NCBI GenBank assembly: GCA_003611745.1
Contig: RAYF01000026.1
Span: 1 to 64,000, forward strand
Reading direction: 5' to 3'
Origin: a bacterium D16-36
Lineage (GTDB): Bacteria > Bacillota > Clostridia > Lachnospirales > Lachnospiraceae
DNA length: 64,000 nucleotides
A model generated the notes under the pieces. The model was not told where the DNA came from. It did no database searches and was given only the letters and a program-made list of their open reading frames with translations. This document shows, one piece after another, positions 23,507-32,844 of the stretch (within the stretch, counting starts at the first letter, position 1; every line of letters begins with the position of its first letter). A program made the position numbers and the translations under genes.

Positions 23507-26500
23507 ATGCGGTGTAGAAAAAATGGAGGCAAGATTAAAAAAACAGCTATACTGGGAATGACTGCGGCTCTTGTGGTGGGCAGTGTGGGACTAAAAGCTG
23601 CTGCTACCGGGACGCAGGAGGATGCAGGGAGCAGCAGTGCGGGAACAGAAACCACTGCTACCTACGACACAGAGGAGTATTCCAGTGAGCGCATCGGGAC
23701 GAACTACAATGTGATCAGCAGCAAGTATACGTTGTCGGATTACGCTGGGGAAGCGGTTCGCTTTGCCATAAGCGATGTAGTATCAGAAGATGGAAAAAAA
23801 GCACTGACACAGGAAACAAGGGAGTACCAGAATGGTTCAGAGGTATTGAAGCTGTCCAACGGGGACAAAGCCCAGTTGAAAGTGAATGTTCCTAGTGACG
23901 GCCTTTATTATCTGAATTTTGATTATCTCTCATATGATGAGTCCATCCTGCCGGTTTCCCTGACGCTGAAGGTAGATGGTGCATATCCATTCTATGAGTG
24001 TAGGAATATGGAATTCGAGACGACATGGAAGCTTGACGAGGAGCCGTCTTATGACCGTTATGATAATCAGGTGGTTACTGTACCGAAAAAGGTAATCCAG
24101 TGGGAAAAGAAATACCTGATGGATTCCAGTTACCGCCATTCAGATCCTTTAAAGTTGGAGCTGAAGCAGGGCGAGCATGTATTTGAACTGGATATCGAGG
24201 AGGGGAATTTCCTTTTAGGGGATATCACTCTGGAGGCTCCAGCTAAGGTGGCGGAGTATACCGGTTCAGAGAAGGCAGAAGGCAGTGAATTGATTGAGAT
24301 TCAGGGTGAAGCGTATGATACGACAAATAGTTCTTCCATCCATGCGGTGGCAGAATACGATACTAGCCTTGACCCATATGAAGTAAAAGACACAGTATTG
24401 AATACTTTAGACTCAGATTCCTTTAACACAGCGGGCCAGAAGGTTTCTTATAAGTTTAAGGTGGAAAAGGCGGGAAATTACAATATAGCGATGAATTACC
24501 GCCAGTCTGAAAAAACTGATTTTCCAGTATTTACAGATATTGCAATAGACGGGAAGATTCCAAACGAGGCATTCCGCTCTTATGCGATGGCATATTCGAC
24601 AAAGTACAGGACGAGTACATTGGAGGATGCAAAGGGTGAAAAGTTAAGTGTTTATCTGGAAGCGGGCGAGCATACGATTTCTTATATGTTAAGCATGGAT
24701 CCTATCTGCTACATTATGGAAAAGCTGGATGTGGTTATGTCTGATGTCAATGACTTATCTCTGGAAATCACGAAGGTAGCAGGAAACAACGCAGACAAAT
24801 ACCGTGACTTGAAACTTTCCAGATACATTCCGGATCTGGAAGATAAGCTGTTTGCTTATGCGGATGATCTTACAAATCTGGAGAAGAGTGCAGTAAAGTG
24901 GAGCGAGAGTGATTCCAATGTAGCGGTAATGTCTTCTGTGCTGATTGCGGCAGAGCAGCTTAGGAGCCTGGGTAACAATCCGGATGAGATCCCTTACCGT
25001 ATCGCTGAGCTTTCAACTAGCGTAAATTCAGTAAACCATCATCTGGCAACAGCGATTGATAACTTGATTGAGAATGGTCTGGCAGTTGACAGAATCTGGA
25101 TATATCAGGAGGGGGCTGAGCTTCCGGAAAAGCCTGGTATGTTTAAGTCAGCATGGATGAGTATCCAGAGGTTTGCGGCATCCTTTACGGATCAGGCATA
25201 TTCTGCAAACAATACAGATGACAACCATCTTCAGGTATGGGTAAACCGTTCCAGCCAGTATGTGCAGATTATGCAGAAGATGATCGATGAATATTTCACT
25301 CCGAAGACAGGCGTTGAAGTGGACATCAGTATCATGCCTGACCAGAACAAACTGGTTCTTGCAAATTCGTCTGGCAATGCACCGGATGTGGCGACAGGAA
25401 TCAACTACACGATCCCGTATGAGATTGGTATCAGAGGGGCCTTGGTTGATATGGCCAAGTTTGAAGATTTCAAAGAGGCGGCATCTAATTTTGAGCCGGG
25501 CTTCTTTATGACAGGAAGTGTCGGCGATGGCATTTACTCCATGCCGGAGACCATGAACTTCTGGGTACTGTTCTATCGAACGGATGTTCTGGAAAAACTG
25601 GGCGTGGAAGTACCTCAGACAATGGATGATGTAATCGCAATGCTTCCAACGCTGCAGATGAAGGGGCTGAACTTCTATTATCCGACAGCGGGTATGCTGC
25701 TTATGAGAAACTTCCATGGCACAACACCTTTGATTGTGCAGAACGGCGGTTCCCTCTATAACCCTACAGCGGCAGAAGGGACTGCGCTTGGAAATGAGGA
25801 GACAGTAAATGGATTTACAACATTGACAGATTTGTTTACCATTTATAACCTTCCGGTCAATGTAGATAACTTCTACCAGCATTTTAGAAATGGTGACATG
25901 CCGATCGGAATCGCTGATTATGCTACATATAATATGCTTACAAATGCTGCGCCTGAGCTTGCGGGTTCATGGGAGGTTGCGCTGATTCCGGGAACGGTCC
26001 AGTCTGACGGAAGTGTTGACCGTTCTGTCTGTGGCTGCGCAGAGAGCAGCGTCATATTCAAGAGTGATTCTGACAGGGAGCAGAAAGCTTGGGAATTTGT
26101 AAAATGGTGGTCTTCTTCAGAAGTGCAGGCAGAGTTTGGCCAGACTATCCAGATTACTTACGGAAGCGAGTATATCTGGCCGACAGCTAATATGGCAGCG
26201 ATGGCTCAGCTTCCTCTGGAGGCACAGGTAAAACAGGTAATCCAAGAGACAGCAAAGAATGTAGTCGACGTGGCTAGGGTACCTGGGACCTATCTGTTAG
26301 AGCGTGAAATCAGCAATACCTTTAATGATATTGTAGTTAATGGCCAGAATGAGCGGACGAGGATTGATAAAGCAGTTAAGAGCGTAAATCATGAGTTTGA
26401 CCGGAAGCTGGAGGAGTTTGGCTACAACAATAGCGATGGTTCAGTGAAGAGGGATTATAATATTCCTACGATAGAGTCGGTAACCGAGCTGCTTAAGGGT

Positions 26501-26512
26501 GCTAAACAATAA
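23507..26512 (+). CDS. Very large ABC-type solute-binding protein with N-terminal beta-sandwich domains
   Basis: A 1001-residue secreted protein. The N-terminus is a signal sequence (KKTAILGMTAALVVGSVGLKAAA) without a lipobox cysteine. Two galactose-binding-like beta-sandwich regions follow (about residues 50-250 and 265-405), each with a GxYxxxxxYR-type or DGLYYLNFDYL core and paired calcium-binding-like strands. A helical linker (about 410-560) leads to a family-1 solute-binding domain (about 573-975: HLQVWVNRSSQYVQIMQKMIDEYF, GNAPDVATGINYTIPYEI, then WEFVKWWSSSEVQAEF). Ordinary sugar-binding proteins are 400-550 residues. Its neighbours are two permeases, and it follows arabinanase genes, so arabino-oligosaccharides are the inferred ligand. 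How it stays at the membrane without a lipid anchor is unclear; the signal helix may be left uncleaved. Confidence 0.85.
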   Translation: MRCRKNGGKIKKTAILGMTAALVVGSVGLKAAATGTQEDAGSSSAGTETTATYDTEEYSSERIGTNYNVISSKYTLSDYAGEAVRFAISDVVSEDGKKALTQETREYQNGSEVLKLSNGDKAQLKVNVPSDGLYYLNFDYLSYDESILPVSLTLKVDGAYPFYECRNMEFETTWKLDEEPSYDRYDNQVVTVPKKVIQWEKKYLMDSSYRHSDPLKLELKQGEHVFELDIEEGNFLLGDITLEAPAKVAEYTGSEKAEGSELIEIQGEAYDTTNSSSIHAVAEYDTSLDPYEVKDTVLNTLDSDSFNTAGQKVSYKFKVEKAGNYNIAMNYRQSEKTDFPVFTDIAIDGKIPNEAFRSYAMAYSTKYRTSTLEDAKGEKLSVYLEAGEHTISYMLSMDPICYIMEKLDVVMSDVNDLSLEITKVAGNNADKYRDLKLSRYIPDLEDKLFAYADDLTNLEKSAVKWSESDSNVAVMSSVLIAAEQLRSLGNNPDEIPYRIAELSTSVNSVNHHLATAIDNLIENGLAVDRIWIYQEGAELPEKPGMFKSAWMSIQRFAASFTDQAYSANNTDDNHLQVWVNRSSQYVQIMQKMIDEYFTPKTGVEVDISIMPDQNKLVLANSSGNAPDVATGINYTIPYEIGIRGALVDMAKFEDFKEAASNFEPGFFMTGSVGDGIYSMPETMNFWVLFYRTDVLEKLGVEVPQTMDDVIAMLPTLQMKGLNFYYPTAGMLLMRNFHGTTPLIVQNGGSLYNPTAAEGTALGNEETVNGFTTLTDLFTIYNLPVNVDNFYQHFRNGDMPIGIADYATYNMLTNAAPELAGSWEVALIPGTVQSDGSVDRSVCGCAESSVIFKSDSDREQKAWEFVKWWSSSEVQAEFGQTIQITYGSEYIWPTANMAAMAQLPLEAQVKQVIQETAKNVVDVARVPGTYLLEREISNTFNDIVVNGQNERTRIDKAVKSVNHEFDRKLEEFGYNNSDGSVKRDYNIPTIESVTELLKGAKQ

Positions 26513-26561
26513 GTAGCGTTTGATAACGCCGATTCAGCTAAAACGGAGGGATGAAAAAAAT

Positions 26562-27512
26562 ATGGCAAATAATAATAGCGGTGCTGGCGTAGAAGCAGCC
26601 AGCCAAAAAAAGAAAAGTAATATCCGTAAGCGTGAACGGAACAACTGGAATGGCTACCTATTTATGGTGCCATATGCCCTTATGTTCGTTGCATTTATTT
26701 TAGTTCCGGTTCTTATGGCTGTGATATTATCCTTTACAAACTTCGATTCAATTCAGTTCCCCTCTTTTGTAGGATTTCTGAATTACATTACATTGATTAC
26801 CAGTGATGAAGTATTCATGCAGTATGTATTACCTAATACAGTAGTGTATGCGATTCTTGTCGGTGTCGGGGGGTATGTCCTTTCTTTCGTACTGGCATGG
26901 GCATTGTGTAATCTGACAAAACTGCCGAGGACGGTTTTTGCTTTGATACTGTATTCGCCAAGTATGACGGCCGGTGTTGCGATGACAGTACTCTGGAAGG
27001 TTATCTTCTCTGGTGACCAGACAGGATTGCTTAACAGCTGGCTGATGAGCCTTGGGTTTATCAATGAACCGATTATCTGGCTTGTAAGTACCAAATATTT
27101 GCTGCCGATTGTTGTCATTATCGGTCTTTGGTCTTCCATGGGTGTAGGTTTCCTGTCCATGATTGCAGGTATCCTGAATTCCGATGAAGAACTGTATGAA
27201 GCAGCAGCAATTGATGGAATTAAGAACCGTTTTCAGGAAATGATTTATATCACCATCCCGCAGATGAAGCCGCAGATGCTTTTTGCAGCGGTTATGTCTA
27301 TCGTAAACGCATTCCAGAATGGTTTGATTTCAACACAGCTGACTGGTAACCCGTCACCGGGATATGCGGCGCAGCTGATTGTAAACCATATCGAGGATTA
27401 TGGTTTCCTGCGTTATGAGATGGGATATGCAGCAGCGGTTTCCGTTGTACTGTTGTTGATTGTACAGCTGTTCTCGAAAGCGTCCAATGCGCTTTTGACA
27501 GAAAAGGATTAA
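26562..27512 (+). CDS. Sugar ABC transporter permease (MalF-like)
   Basis: A 316-residue inner-membrane permease with six main hydrophobic helices. The cytoplasmic EAA loop that contacts the ATPase is clear ([26 protein letters not shown]). The start is ATG 26562 behind CGGAGGG; an earlier in-frame ATG at 26520 has no ribosome site. It lies 49 bp after the large binding protein and 19 bp before the second permease, all on one strand. With its partner it should form a heterodimeric carbohydrate importer of the CUT1 type. No ATPase gene lies in the locus, so a shared MsmX-like ATPase encoded elsewhere is expected. Confidence 0.92.
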   Translation: MANNNSGAGVEAASQKKKSNIRKRERNNWNGYLFMVPYALMFVAFILVPVLMAVILSFTNFDSIQFPSFVGFLNYITLITSDEVFMQYVLPNTVVYAILVGVGGYVLSFVLAWALCNLTKLPRTVFALILYSPSMTAGVAMTVLWKVIFSGDQTGLLNSWLMSLGFINEPIIWLVSTKYLLPIVVIIGLWSSMGVGFLSMIAGILNSDEELYEAAAIDGIKNRFQEMIYITIPQMKPQMLFAAVMSIVNAFQNGLISTQLTGNPSPGYAAQLIVNHIEDYGFLRYEMGYAAAVSVVLLLIVQLFSKASNALLTEKD

Positions 27513-27531
27513 TGAGAAGGAGGGAAAAGAA

Positions 27532-28401
27532 ATGGCATATAAGGGAAAGAGAATCAATCCCCAGAAGTTTGAGAGAGGCCAGATAAAGATTATGGTAATT
27601 CTGCTTCCATTAGTTATATTTATGGCCTTGCCATTAGTGTTCATTGCAAACCATGCGTTTAAGCCGATGGAAGAGTTGTTTGCATTCCCGCCAACTTTCT
27701 TTGTAAAGAATGCAACCATGGAGAACTTCACGAAGCTGATAAAATTTAGCCGTACAGCAGGTATTCCGCTCAGCCGTTATGTATTTAACAGTATTGCGGT
27801 GACAGCATTGACGGTTGGATTATCGCTGCTCTTTACAACATTTGCAGCATTTGCACTGGCGAAGCTGAAATTTAAGGGCAGGGACCTGATGATGTCTATC
27901 AACCAGTTAGCAATCATGTTCGTGGCAACAGCGGTATTGATTCCTAGATATCTGGTTATTTGTAACTTGGGTATGATTGACAGCATCTGGGCGCATGTAC
28001 TTCCATTGTTAGCTTATCCTGTGGCGCTGTTCCTTGTAAAACAGTTCGTGGAGCAGGTGCCGGATGCGTTAATAGAGGCCGCCTACATAGATGGGGCGAC
28101 GGATATGACGGTTTATCGGAAGATTATCCTTCCGATGATTAAGCCTGCGATTGCTACAGCGGCAATCCTTGTATTCCAGCAGGTATGGGCGAACATGGAG
28201 ACATCAAATTATTATATTAATGATGACAGTATGAAGACGTTGACATTCTATATGAACTCTTTGGTGAACGCAAATAATACCGTATCCGGACAGGGTATGG
28301 CAGCCGCCGCTACACTGATTATGTTCGTGCCGAATCTGGTATTGTTCATCATTCTTCAGAATAACGTCATGAACACCATGGCACATTCTGGTATCAAGTA
28401 A
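27532..28401 (+). CDS. Sugar ABC transporter permease (MalG-like)
   Basis: A 289-residue permease with six hydrophobic helices and the EAA loop IEAAYIDGATDMTVYRKIILPMIKPAI. It is the partner of the preceding permease, with 19-bp spacing and AGGAGGG upstream. Family members of CUT1 type import oligosaccharides. Its stop is 32 bp before the NHL-YIP1 gene, so the permease pair and the NHL-YIP1 protein are made from one transcript. Confidence 0.92.
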   Translation: MAYKGKRINPQKFERGQIKIMVILLPLVIFMALPLVFIANHAFKPMEELFAFPPTFFVKNATMENFTKLIKFSRTAGIPLSRYVFNSIAVTALTVGLSLLFTTFAAFALAKLKFKGRDLMMSINQLAIMFVATAVLIPRYLVICNLGMIDSIWAHVLPLLAYPVALFLVKQFVEQVPDALIEAAYIDGATDMTVYRKIILPMIKPAIATAAILVFQQVWANMETSNYYINDDSMKTLTFYMNSLVNANNTVSGQGMAAAATLIMFVPNLVLFIILQNNVMNTMAHSGIK

Positions 28402-28433
28402 ACAATTGCAAAAAGGAGAAGGAAACAGGCATT

Positions 28434-30503
28434 ATGAAGAGAAAAAGAAAGTTTATAAAACTGGCAGCTTTGTTCCTGGTTGCAATGGTTCTTACTTCAG
28501 GAATGAGCGCTGTGACAGTATCCGCAGAGACGCCATACAGAACGTTTACAGTCAATGGATATGGCGGAATGGAAGAGACGCAGACTGCCTATCTGGCACA
28601 TGAAACAATTATAAAATTCGGTGAAGAATTTATGAGTGCCCCGAAGGATATCTGTGTCACAGACGACGGAAAAATCTATGTGGCAGATACCGGCAACAGC
28701 AGGATTTTAGTTGGGACGACAGAGGGTGAGTTAGAGCAGATTATCGGCGAGGGTACGTTAAAGTCGCCGCAGGGTGTGTTTGTTACGGAAGACAAACATG
28801 TCTATGTAGCAGACAGTGATGCAGAGGCTGTATTTGAGTTTGACCCAGAAGGGAATGTATTAAACAGATACACAAAGCCGGACAATCCGCTGTACGGCGG
28901 CGCAAAAGTAGTCTTTAAGCCGATAAAGGTTGTTGTAAATGAGTCAGGGATTATGTTCGTAATCTGTGAGTCAAACACAAACGGTATCGTAGAGATCTCT
29001 CCGCAGGAGGGCGGAAGTTTTCTTGGGTATTTCGGAACAAACCTTACATCAGTAGATTTAGTTACTATGATTTTCCGTGCGGTTGCATCGGATGCCCAGA
29101 GGGCGAAGATGATCAGCAATATACCGTCTACGCCGGATAATCTGGCAATTGACGAAAAAGGGCTGATTTATACAGTAACCCGCGGGGATAATGACGGTAC
29201 TTTAAAGCGATTAAATATTGCAGGCGCTAACCTGATTAACGGGGCAAATCTGCAGGGCTATTATGATGATTCCCCGGCTGCCGTGGCAATTGGAAACCAT
29301 GATAATATTTATGTAGCATCTTCTCAGGGATATATCTACGAGTATAATAATCAGGGCGAGCCTATTTATTTATTCGGCGGAAGAGATGATGGTACACAGC
29401 GTGTGGGTCTGTCTACACAGGTGGAAAGCATTCAGGTTGGCAAAAATGACGAAATCTATGTGCTTGACAGTGACAGGCGCCAGATTCAGGTATATAAGCC
29501 GTCTGAGTTTACACAGAAGCTTCATAACGCGCTCTATTTGTATTCAAAAGGGCGCTATACGGAAAGCCGTGAGCCGTTGTCAGATGTGTTAAAGATGAAC
29601 AGCATGTTTGACTATGCAAACAGGGCGATGGGGCGTGCATATTTTCAGGAGGAAAATTATGATGAAGCGCTGCGCTATGCAAGGCTGTCAAAAGACCACA
29701 GCGGTTATTCCGATGCATTCTGGGAAATCCGAAATGACTGGCTGAAGAAAAATATTGTAGCGGCGATGGTAACCATAGTACTGATAATTGTGTTGTATAA
29801 GCTGCTGAAGTTCTGGGATAAAAAGAAGGGAGTCCTTTCCGGCCTTAAGAGCGGGTGGGCTAAGTTCAAGGAGAAAAAACTGGTTTCAAATCTATTCTAC
29901 TCTGGCTACTATATGAAGCATCCGTTTGATGCCTCTTATGGAATAGCAAGGGAAGGAAGGGCTTCTTGGAGCGCACCGTCCATTTTATTAGTAATTTTTA
30001 TGGTAGAGTATGTTATTAATAAATACTTGTGCGGATTTCTCCAAAAGAATGTGCGTGAAGGCAGATATGATATTTTCTCTGACATTGGAACAATTTTAGT
30101 CGTTATCGTAGCACTGACTGCTTGTAATTATCTGGTCTGTACGATTAATGATGGTGAGGGTACGATAAAGAAGATTTATACATATTTCTGCTACAGCCTT
30201 CTTCCATATATCCTGCTGACGCCAATCAGTTTTGCGCTGTCCCATGTATTGACATGGAATGAGCAATTTATCATTACACTGATTCAGGTAGTAATGTTCG
30301 CATGGATATTGATAATCGGTATTCTGGGTATCAAGGAAGTAAACAATTACACTGGTAAAGAAACCGCGAAGATTATTGCGCTGACATTATTTACGATTCT
30401 GATAGTTTCGTTGTTGATTTTCATTATTTATGTACTTTGGGCTCAGGTATTTGAGTTTATTAGTGCAATTTACGGAGAGGTGGTGTATCGGCTTGAGAAA
30501 TAA
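28434..30503 (+). CDS. NHL beta-propeller / TPR / YIP1-type membrane protein
   Basis: A 689-residue protein of unusual layout. A signal sequence (residues 1-31) leads into an NHL-repeat propeller outside the cell (about 45-355: APKDICVTDDGKIYVADTGNSRILV is one of about five repeats). A short TPR-like helical pair follows (about 360-430, NALYLYSKGRYTESREPLS and AMGRAYFQEENYDEALRYA). A membrane helix (about 442-462) and a basic cytoplasmic loop precede a C-terminal YIP1-like domain with five or six helices (about 510-680). It sits between an ABC permease pair and a DUF5696 gene with an 11-nt overlap, so it is very probably a component of the transporter. Possible roles are a scaffold that docks the binding proteins or senses the sugar. 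This is inference; no member with this exact role is known to me. Confidence 0.8.
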   Translation: MKRKRKFIKLAALFLVAMVLTSGMSAVTVSAETPYRTFTVNGYGGMEETQTAYLAHETIIKFGEEFMSAPKDICVTDDGKIYVADTGNSRILVGTTEGELEQIIGEGTLKSPQGVFVTEDKHVYVADSDAEAVFEFDPEGNVLNRYTKPDNPLYGGAKVVFKPIKVVVNESGIMFVICESNTNGIVEISPQEGGSFLGYFGTNLTSVDLVTMIFRAVASDAQRAKMISNIPSTPDNLAIDEKGLIYTVTRGDNDGTLKRLNIAGANLINGANLQGYYDDSPAAVAIGNHDNIYVASSQGYIYEYNNQGEPIYLFGGRDDGTQRVGLSTQVESIQVGKNDEIYVLDSDRRQIQVYKPSEFTQKLHNALYLYSKGRYTESREPLSDVLKMNSMFDYANRAMGRAYFQEENYDEALRYARLSKDHSGYSDAFWEIRNDWLKKNIVAAMVTIVLIIVLYKLLKFWDKKKGVLSGLKSGWAKFKEKKLVSNLFYSGYYMKHPFDASYGIAREGRASWSAPSILLVIFMVEYVINKYLCGFLQKNVREGRYDIFSDIGTILVVIVALTACNYLVCTINDGEGTIKKIYTYFCYSLLPYILLTPISFALSHVLTWNEQFIITLIQVVMFAWILIIGILGIKEVNNYTGKETAKIIALTLFTILIVSLLIFIIYVLWAQVFEFISAIYGEVVYRLEK

Positions 30504-32844
30504 GAATTGGAAAAAAGTGATTGCACTGCTGGCGGCTGTGTCAGTAGTTACAGCAGGAATTCCGGGAATTGTACAGTATGCCACAGCAACTGGTACAGAG
30601 GAAGAGGTATCAGATAATGGAACGGCATCAGAAGGTGAAGGTGCAGACGGGGAAGAGAAGGAAGAGGAAGAACCGCAGGTGGTATCAGAAAACGGCGAAG
30701 TTGTCATGAAGAATGCGATTGAAAAGAAACCGGAATCTGAGTGGATTACGATGAAAGATTATGAGGTTATCACAGAGAGCGATGCCTATAAGATGTATTT
30801 TTATGAGCCTACTCTTTCTATTATGCTGGAGAACAAGGAGACAGGCAAGATTTTAGAGTCTACCCTGAGCGATGAGAAAGATGACTGGAATAGTAACCAA
30901 TCATGGAATTCCTATATGAAATCAGGTATTGTCCTCACAGCGATTAAGAATAATAAAAATGGATTCCAGCTTGATCTGGTCAGCAGTCCCCATACCCTTG
31001 ATGTCACAAAGAATGATAAGGGCTTTTCTGCAAAGATATTCTTCTCAGAGTACAAGGTCGGGTTGACGATGGAGGTTTCTCTGGAAGGGGATAATCTGGT
31101 AGTTAATATTCCGGATGATTCTATTGTGGAAGAACAGGAGGGAAGTTATATTTCTACCATCAGCCCTTATCCGTTTATGGGATATTCCTTCTTAGATGAA
31201 AAGAAGGGGTATATGCTGATTCCGGATGGAAATGGCGCCCTGATTAATCTGGACAATAAAGAGGGCCGTTATACGACAGGTTTCAACCAGATGATTTATG
31301 GGCAGGATGAAGGTTTTGAGGAGAAGGATGCCAAAGCCCTTCTATGGGGTGAAGTGGATATGGTAAGGGATGCCAATGAGGTGATTGCCCCAATATTCGG
31401 TATGGCCCATACAGAAGAGCAGATAGGGTATCTGGCAGTGGTAGAGAAGGGCGAAAAACGTGCAAGTATTGAGGCGCAGCCAAACGGAGCTACTGTCAAT
31501 TACAACCGCTGTTTTGCAAACTTTAAGATTAGGGATGTTTTTGTTCAGCCTCTGAATAACTCTAATTCAGGTACTGTTCCTAGCACGGAATCAGACCACT
31601 CGCATTCTGACCTGCAGGTGCGTTATATGTTGCTTTCCGGCGAGAATGTCAGCTATTCTGCCATGGCAGAAACATATCGTAATTACCTTTTGGACAACAA
31701 GCTCATTTCTATAAAGGACAATTCTTACAATACAAGAGTAGATTTCCTTGGAACAGAGAGAGAAAAATTCTTGCTTGGGACAAAAGCGGTTACGATGACT
31801 ACGACAGAAAATATTGAGGAGCTTTATAAGGAAATGCAGGACGATGGGGTGTCCAGCCTGCTTACTTTATACAAAGGGTGGCAAAAGGGCGGATTATATA
31901 ATCTGCCGGTTACAAAATACAAGGCAGACAGCCATATTGGAGGGACATCAAAGTTAACAAAATTGATTCAAGATTCTGAAGAGAAGAATTATCATATTTA
32001 TCTGTTTAATGATGCGCTCAGGCTTAATCCGAGCACTGACAGCCTGAATTTCAATATGGTAAAGCAGGTAAATAAAAGAACATTAGAGGAATATTGGTAT
32101 GCTGAGGTATATAGAACATTTTATTATCTTACACCGAAAAAAGCAGCAGAAGCAATAGAAGGTTTTGCAGATTCCTACACAAACCATGATGTATCAAATC
32201 TGGCGTTGTCAGGAGTCAGCAATACATTATTTACCTATAGTTTTAAAAATAAGTTTTACAGCAGAAGCGATGTGGCAAAGGATTATTCCGATGCGCTTGA
32301 CAAGATTGATGAGAATGTAAATCTTATTTTGGAAGAGCCGGCTGCCTATCTTTGGAAGAACACGGATGCATTTCTCGACATGCCTCTTGGTTCATCCGAT
32401 TATATGTATGTTGATGAAGAAATACCATTCCTTTCTATGGTATTAAAGGGTGTAATTCCAATGTATTCTGATTATGTAAACTTCGAGGCAAACAAGAATG
32501 AATTTTTCCTGCAAATGGTGGAAGCAGGCGTATATCCTTCCTTCTATCTGACATATGAGAAATCATCTGACCTGATTTATACAAATTCATCTGACCTTTA
32601 TAGTACGGAGTTTAGTACTTACAGGGATGTTATTTCTGAGTATGATAAGGCGCTGCGCGAAGTGAATGATGCAGTAAAAGATGCATTTATTACAAAGCAT
32701 GAGAAGGCAGAAAATGGAGTTACCGTAGTAACCTATAGCAATGGCGTGAAGATTTATGTCAACTATACAGGAACAGCCCAGACGGTAGATGGAGTTACCG
32801 TAGATGGGATGTCCTATTCCTATAAGGTAGGTGAGGCCGAATGA
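30493..32844 (+). CDS. DUF5696 protein, possible cryptic glycoside hydrolase fold
   Basis: A 783-residue exported protein. A signal helix (VIALLAAVSVVTAGIPGIVQ) is followed by an acidic, Glu-rich linker (about residues 35-65) and a large beta-sandwich region (about 80-380). A region with alternating strands and helices (about 405-700: VSSLLTLYKGWQKGGL, YHIYLFNDALRLNP, NLALSGVSNTLFTY) resembles a TIM barrel. The end (VTYSNGVKIYVNYTG) resembles the C-terminal beta-domain of glycosidases. The family name DUF5696 is from memory. The start is TTG 30493 behind GGAGAGG, overlapping the previous stop by 11 nt. The stop overlaps the next permease start (ATGA). Tight coupling to transporter genes suggests an accessory role in oligosaccharide trimming or hand-over. 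Catalytic residues cannot be assigned. Confidence 0.7.
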   Translation: MRNKNWKKVIALLAAVSVVTAGIPGIVQYATATGTEEEVSDNGTASEGEGADGEEKEEEEPQVVSENGEVVMKNAIEKKPESEWITMKDYEVITESDAYKMYFYEPTLSIMLENKETGKILESTLSDEKDDWNSNQSWNSYMKSGIVLTAIKNNKNGFQLDLVSSPHTLDVTKNDKGFSAKIFFSEYKVGLTMEVSLEGDNLVVNIPDDSIVEEQEGSYISTISPYPFMGYSFLDEKKGYMLIPDGNGALINLDNKEGRYTTGFNQMIYGQDEGFEEKDAKALLWGEVDMVRDANEVIAPIFGMAHTEEQIGYLAVVEKGEKRASIEAQPNGATVNYNRCFANFKIRDVFVQPLNNSNSGTVPSTESDHSHSDLQVRYMLLSGENVSYSAMAETYRNYLLDNKLISIKDNSYNTRVDFLGTEREKFLLGTKAVTMTTTENIEELYKEMQDDGVSSLLTLYKGWQKGGLYNLPVTKYKADSHIGGTSKLTKLIQDSEEKNYHIYLFNDALRLNPSTDSLNFNMVKQVNKRTLEEYWYAEVYRTFYYLTPKKAAEAIEGFADSYTNHDVSNLALSGVSNTLFTYSFKNKFYSRSDVAKDYSDALDKIDENVNLILEEPAAYLWKNTDAFLDMPLGSSDYMYVDEEIPFLSMVLKGVIPMYSDYVNFEANKNEFFLQMVEAGVYPSFYLTYEKSSDLIYTNSSDLYSTEFSTYRDVISEYDKALREVNDAVKDAFITKHEKAENGVTVVTYSNGVKIYVNYTGTAQTVDGVTVDGMSYSYKVGEAE

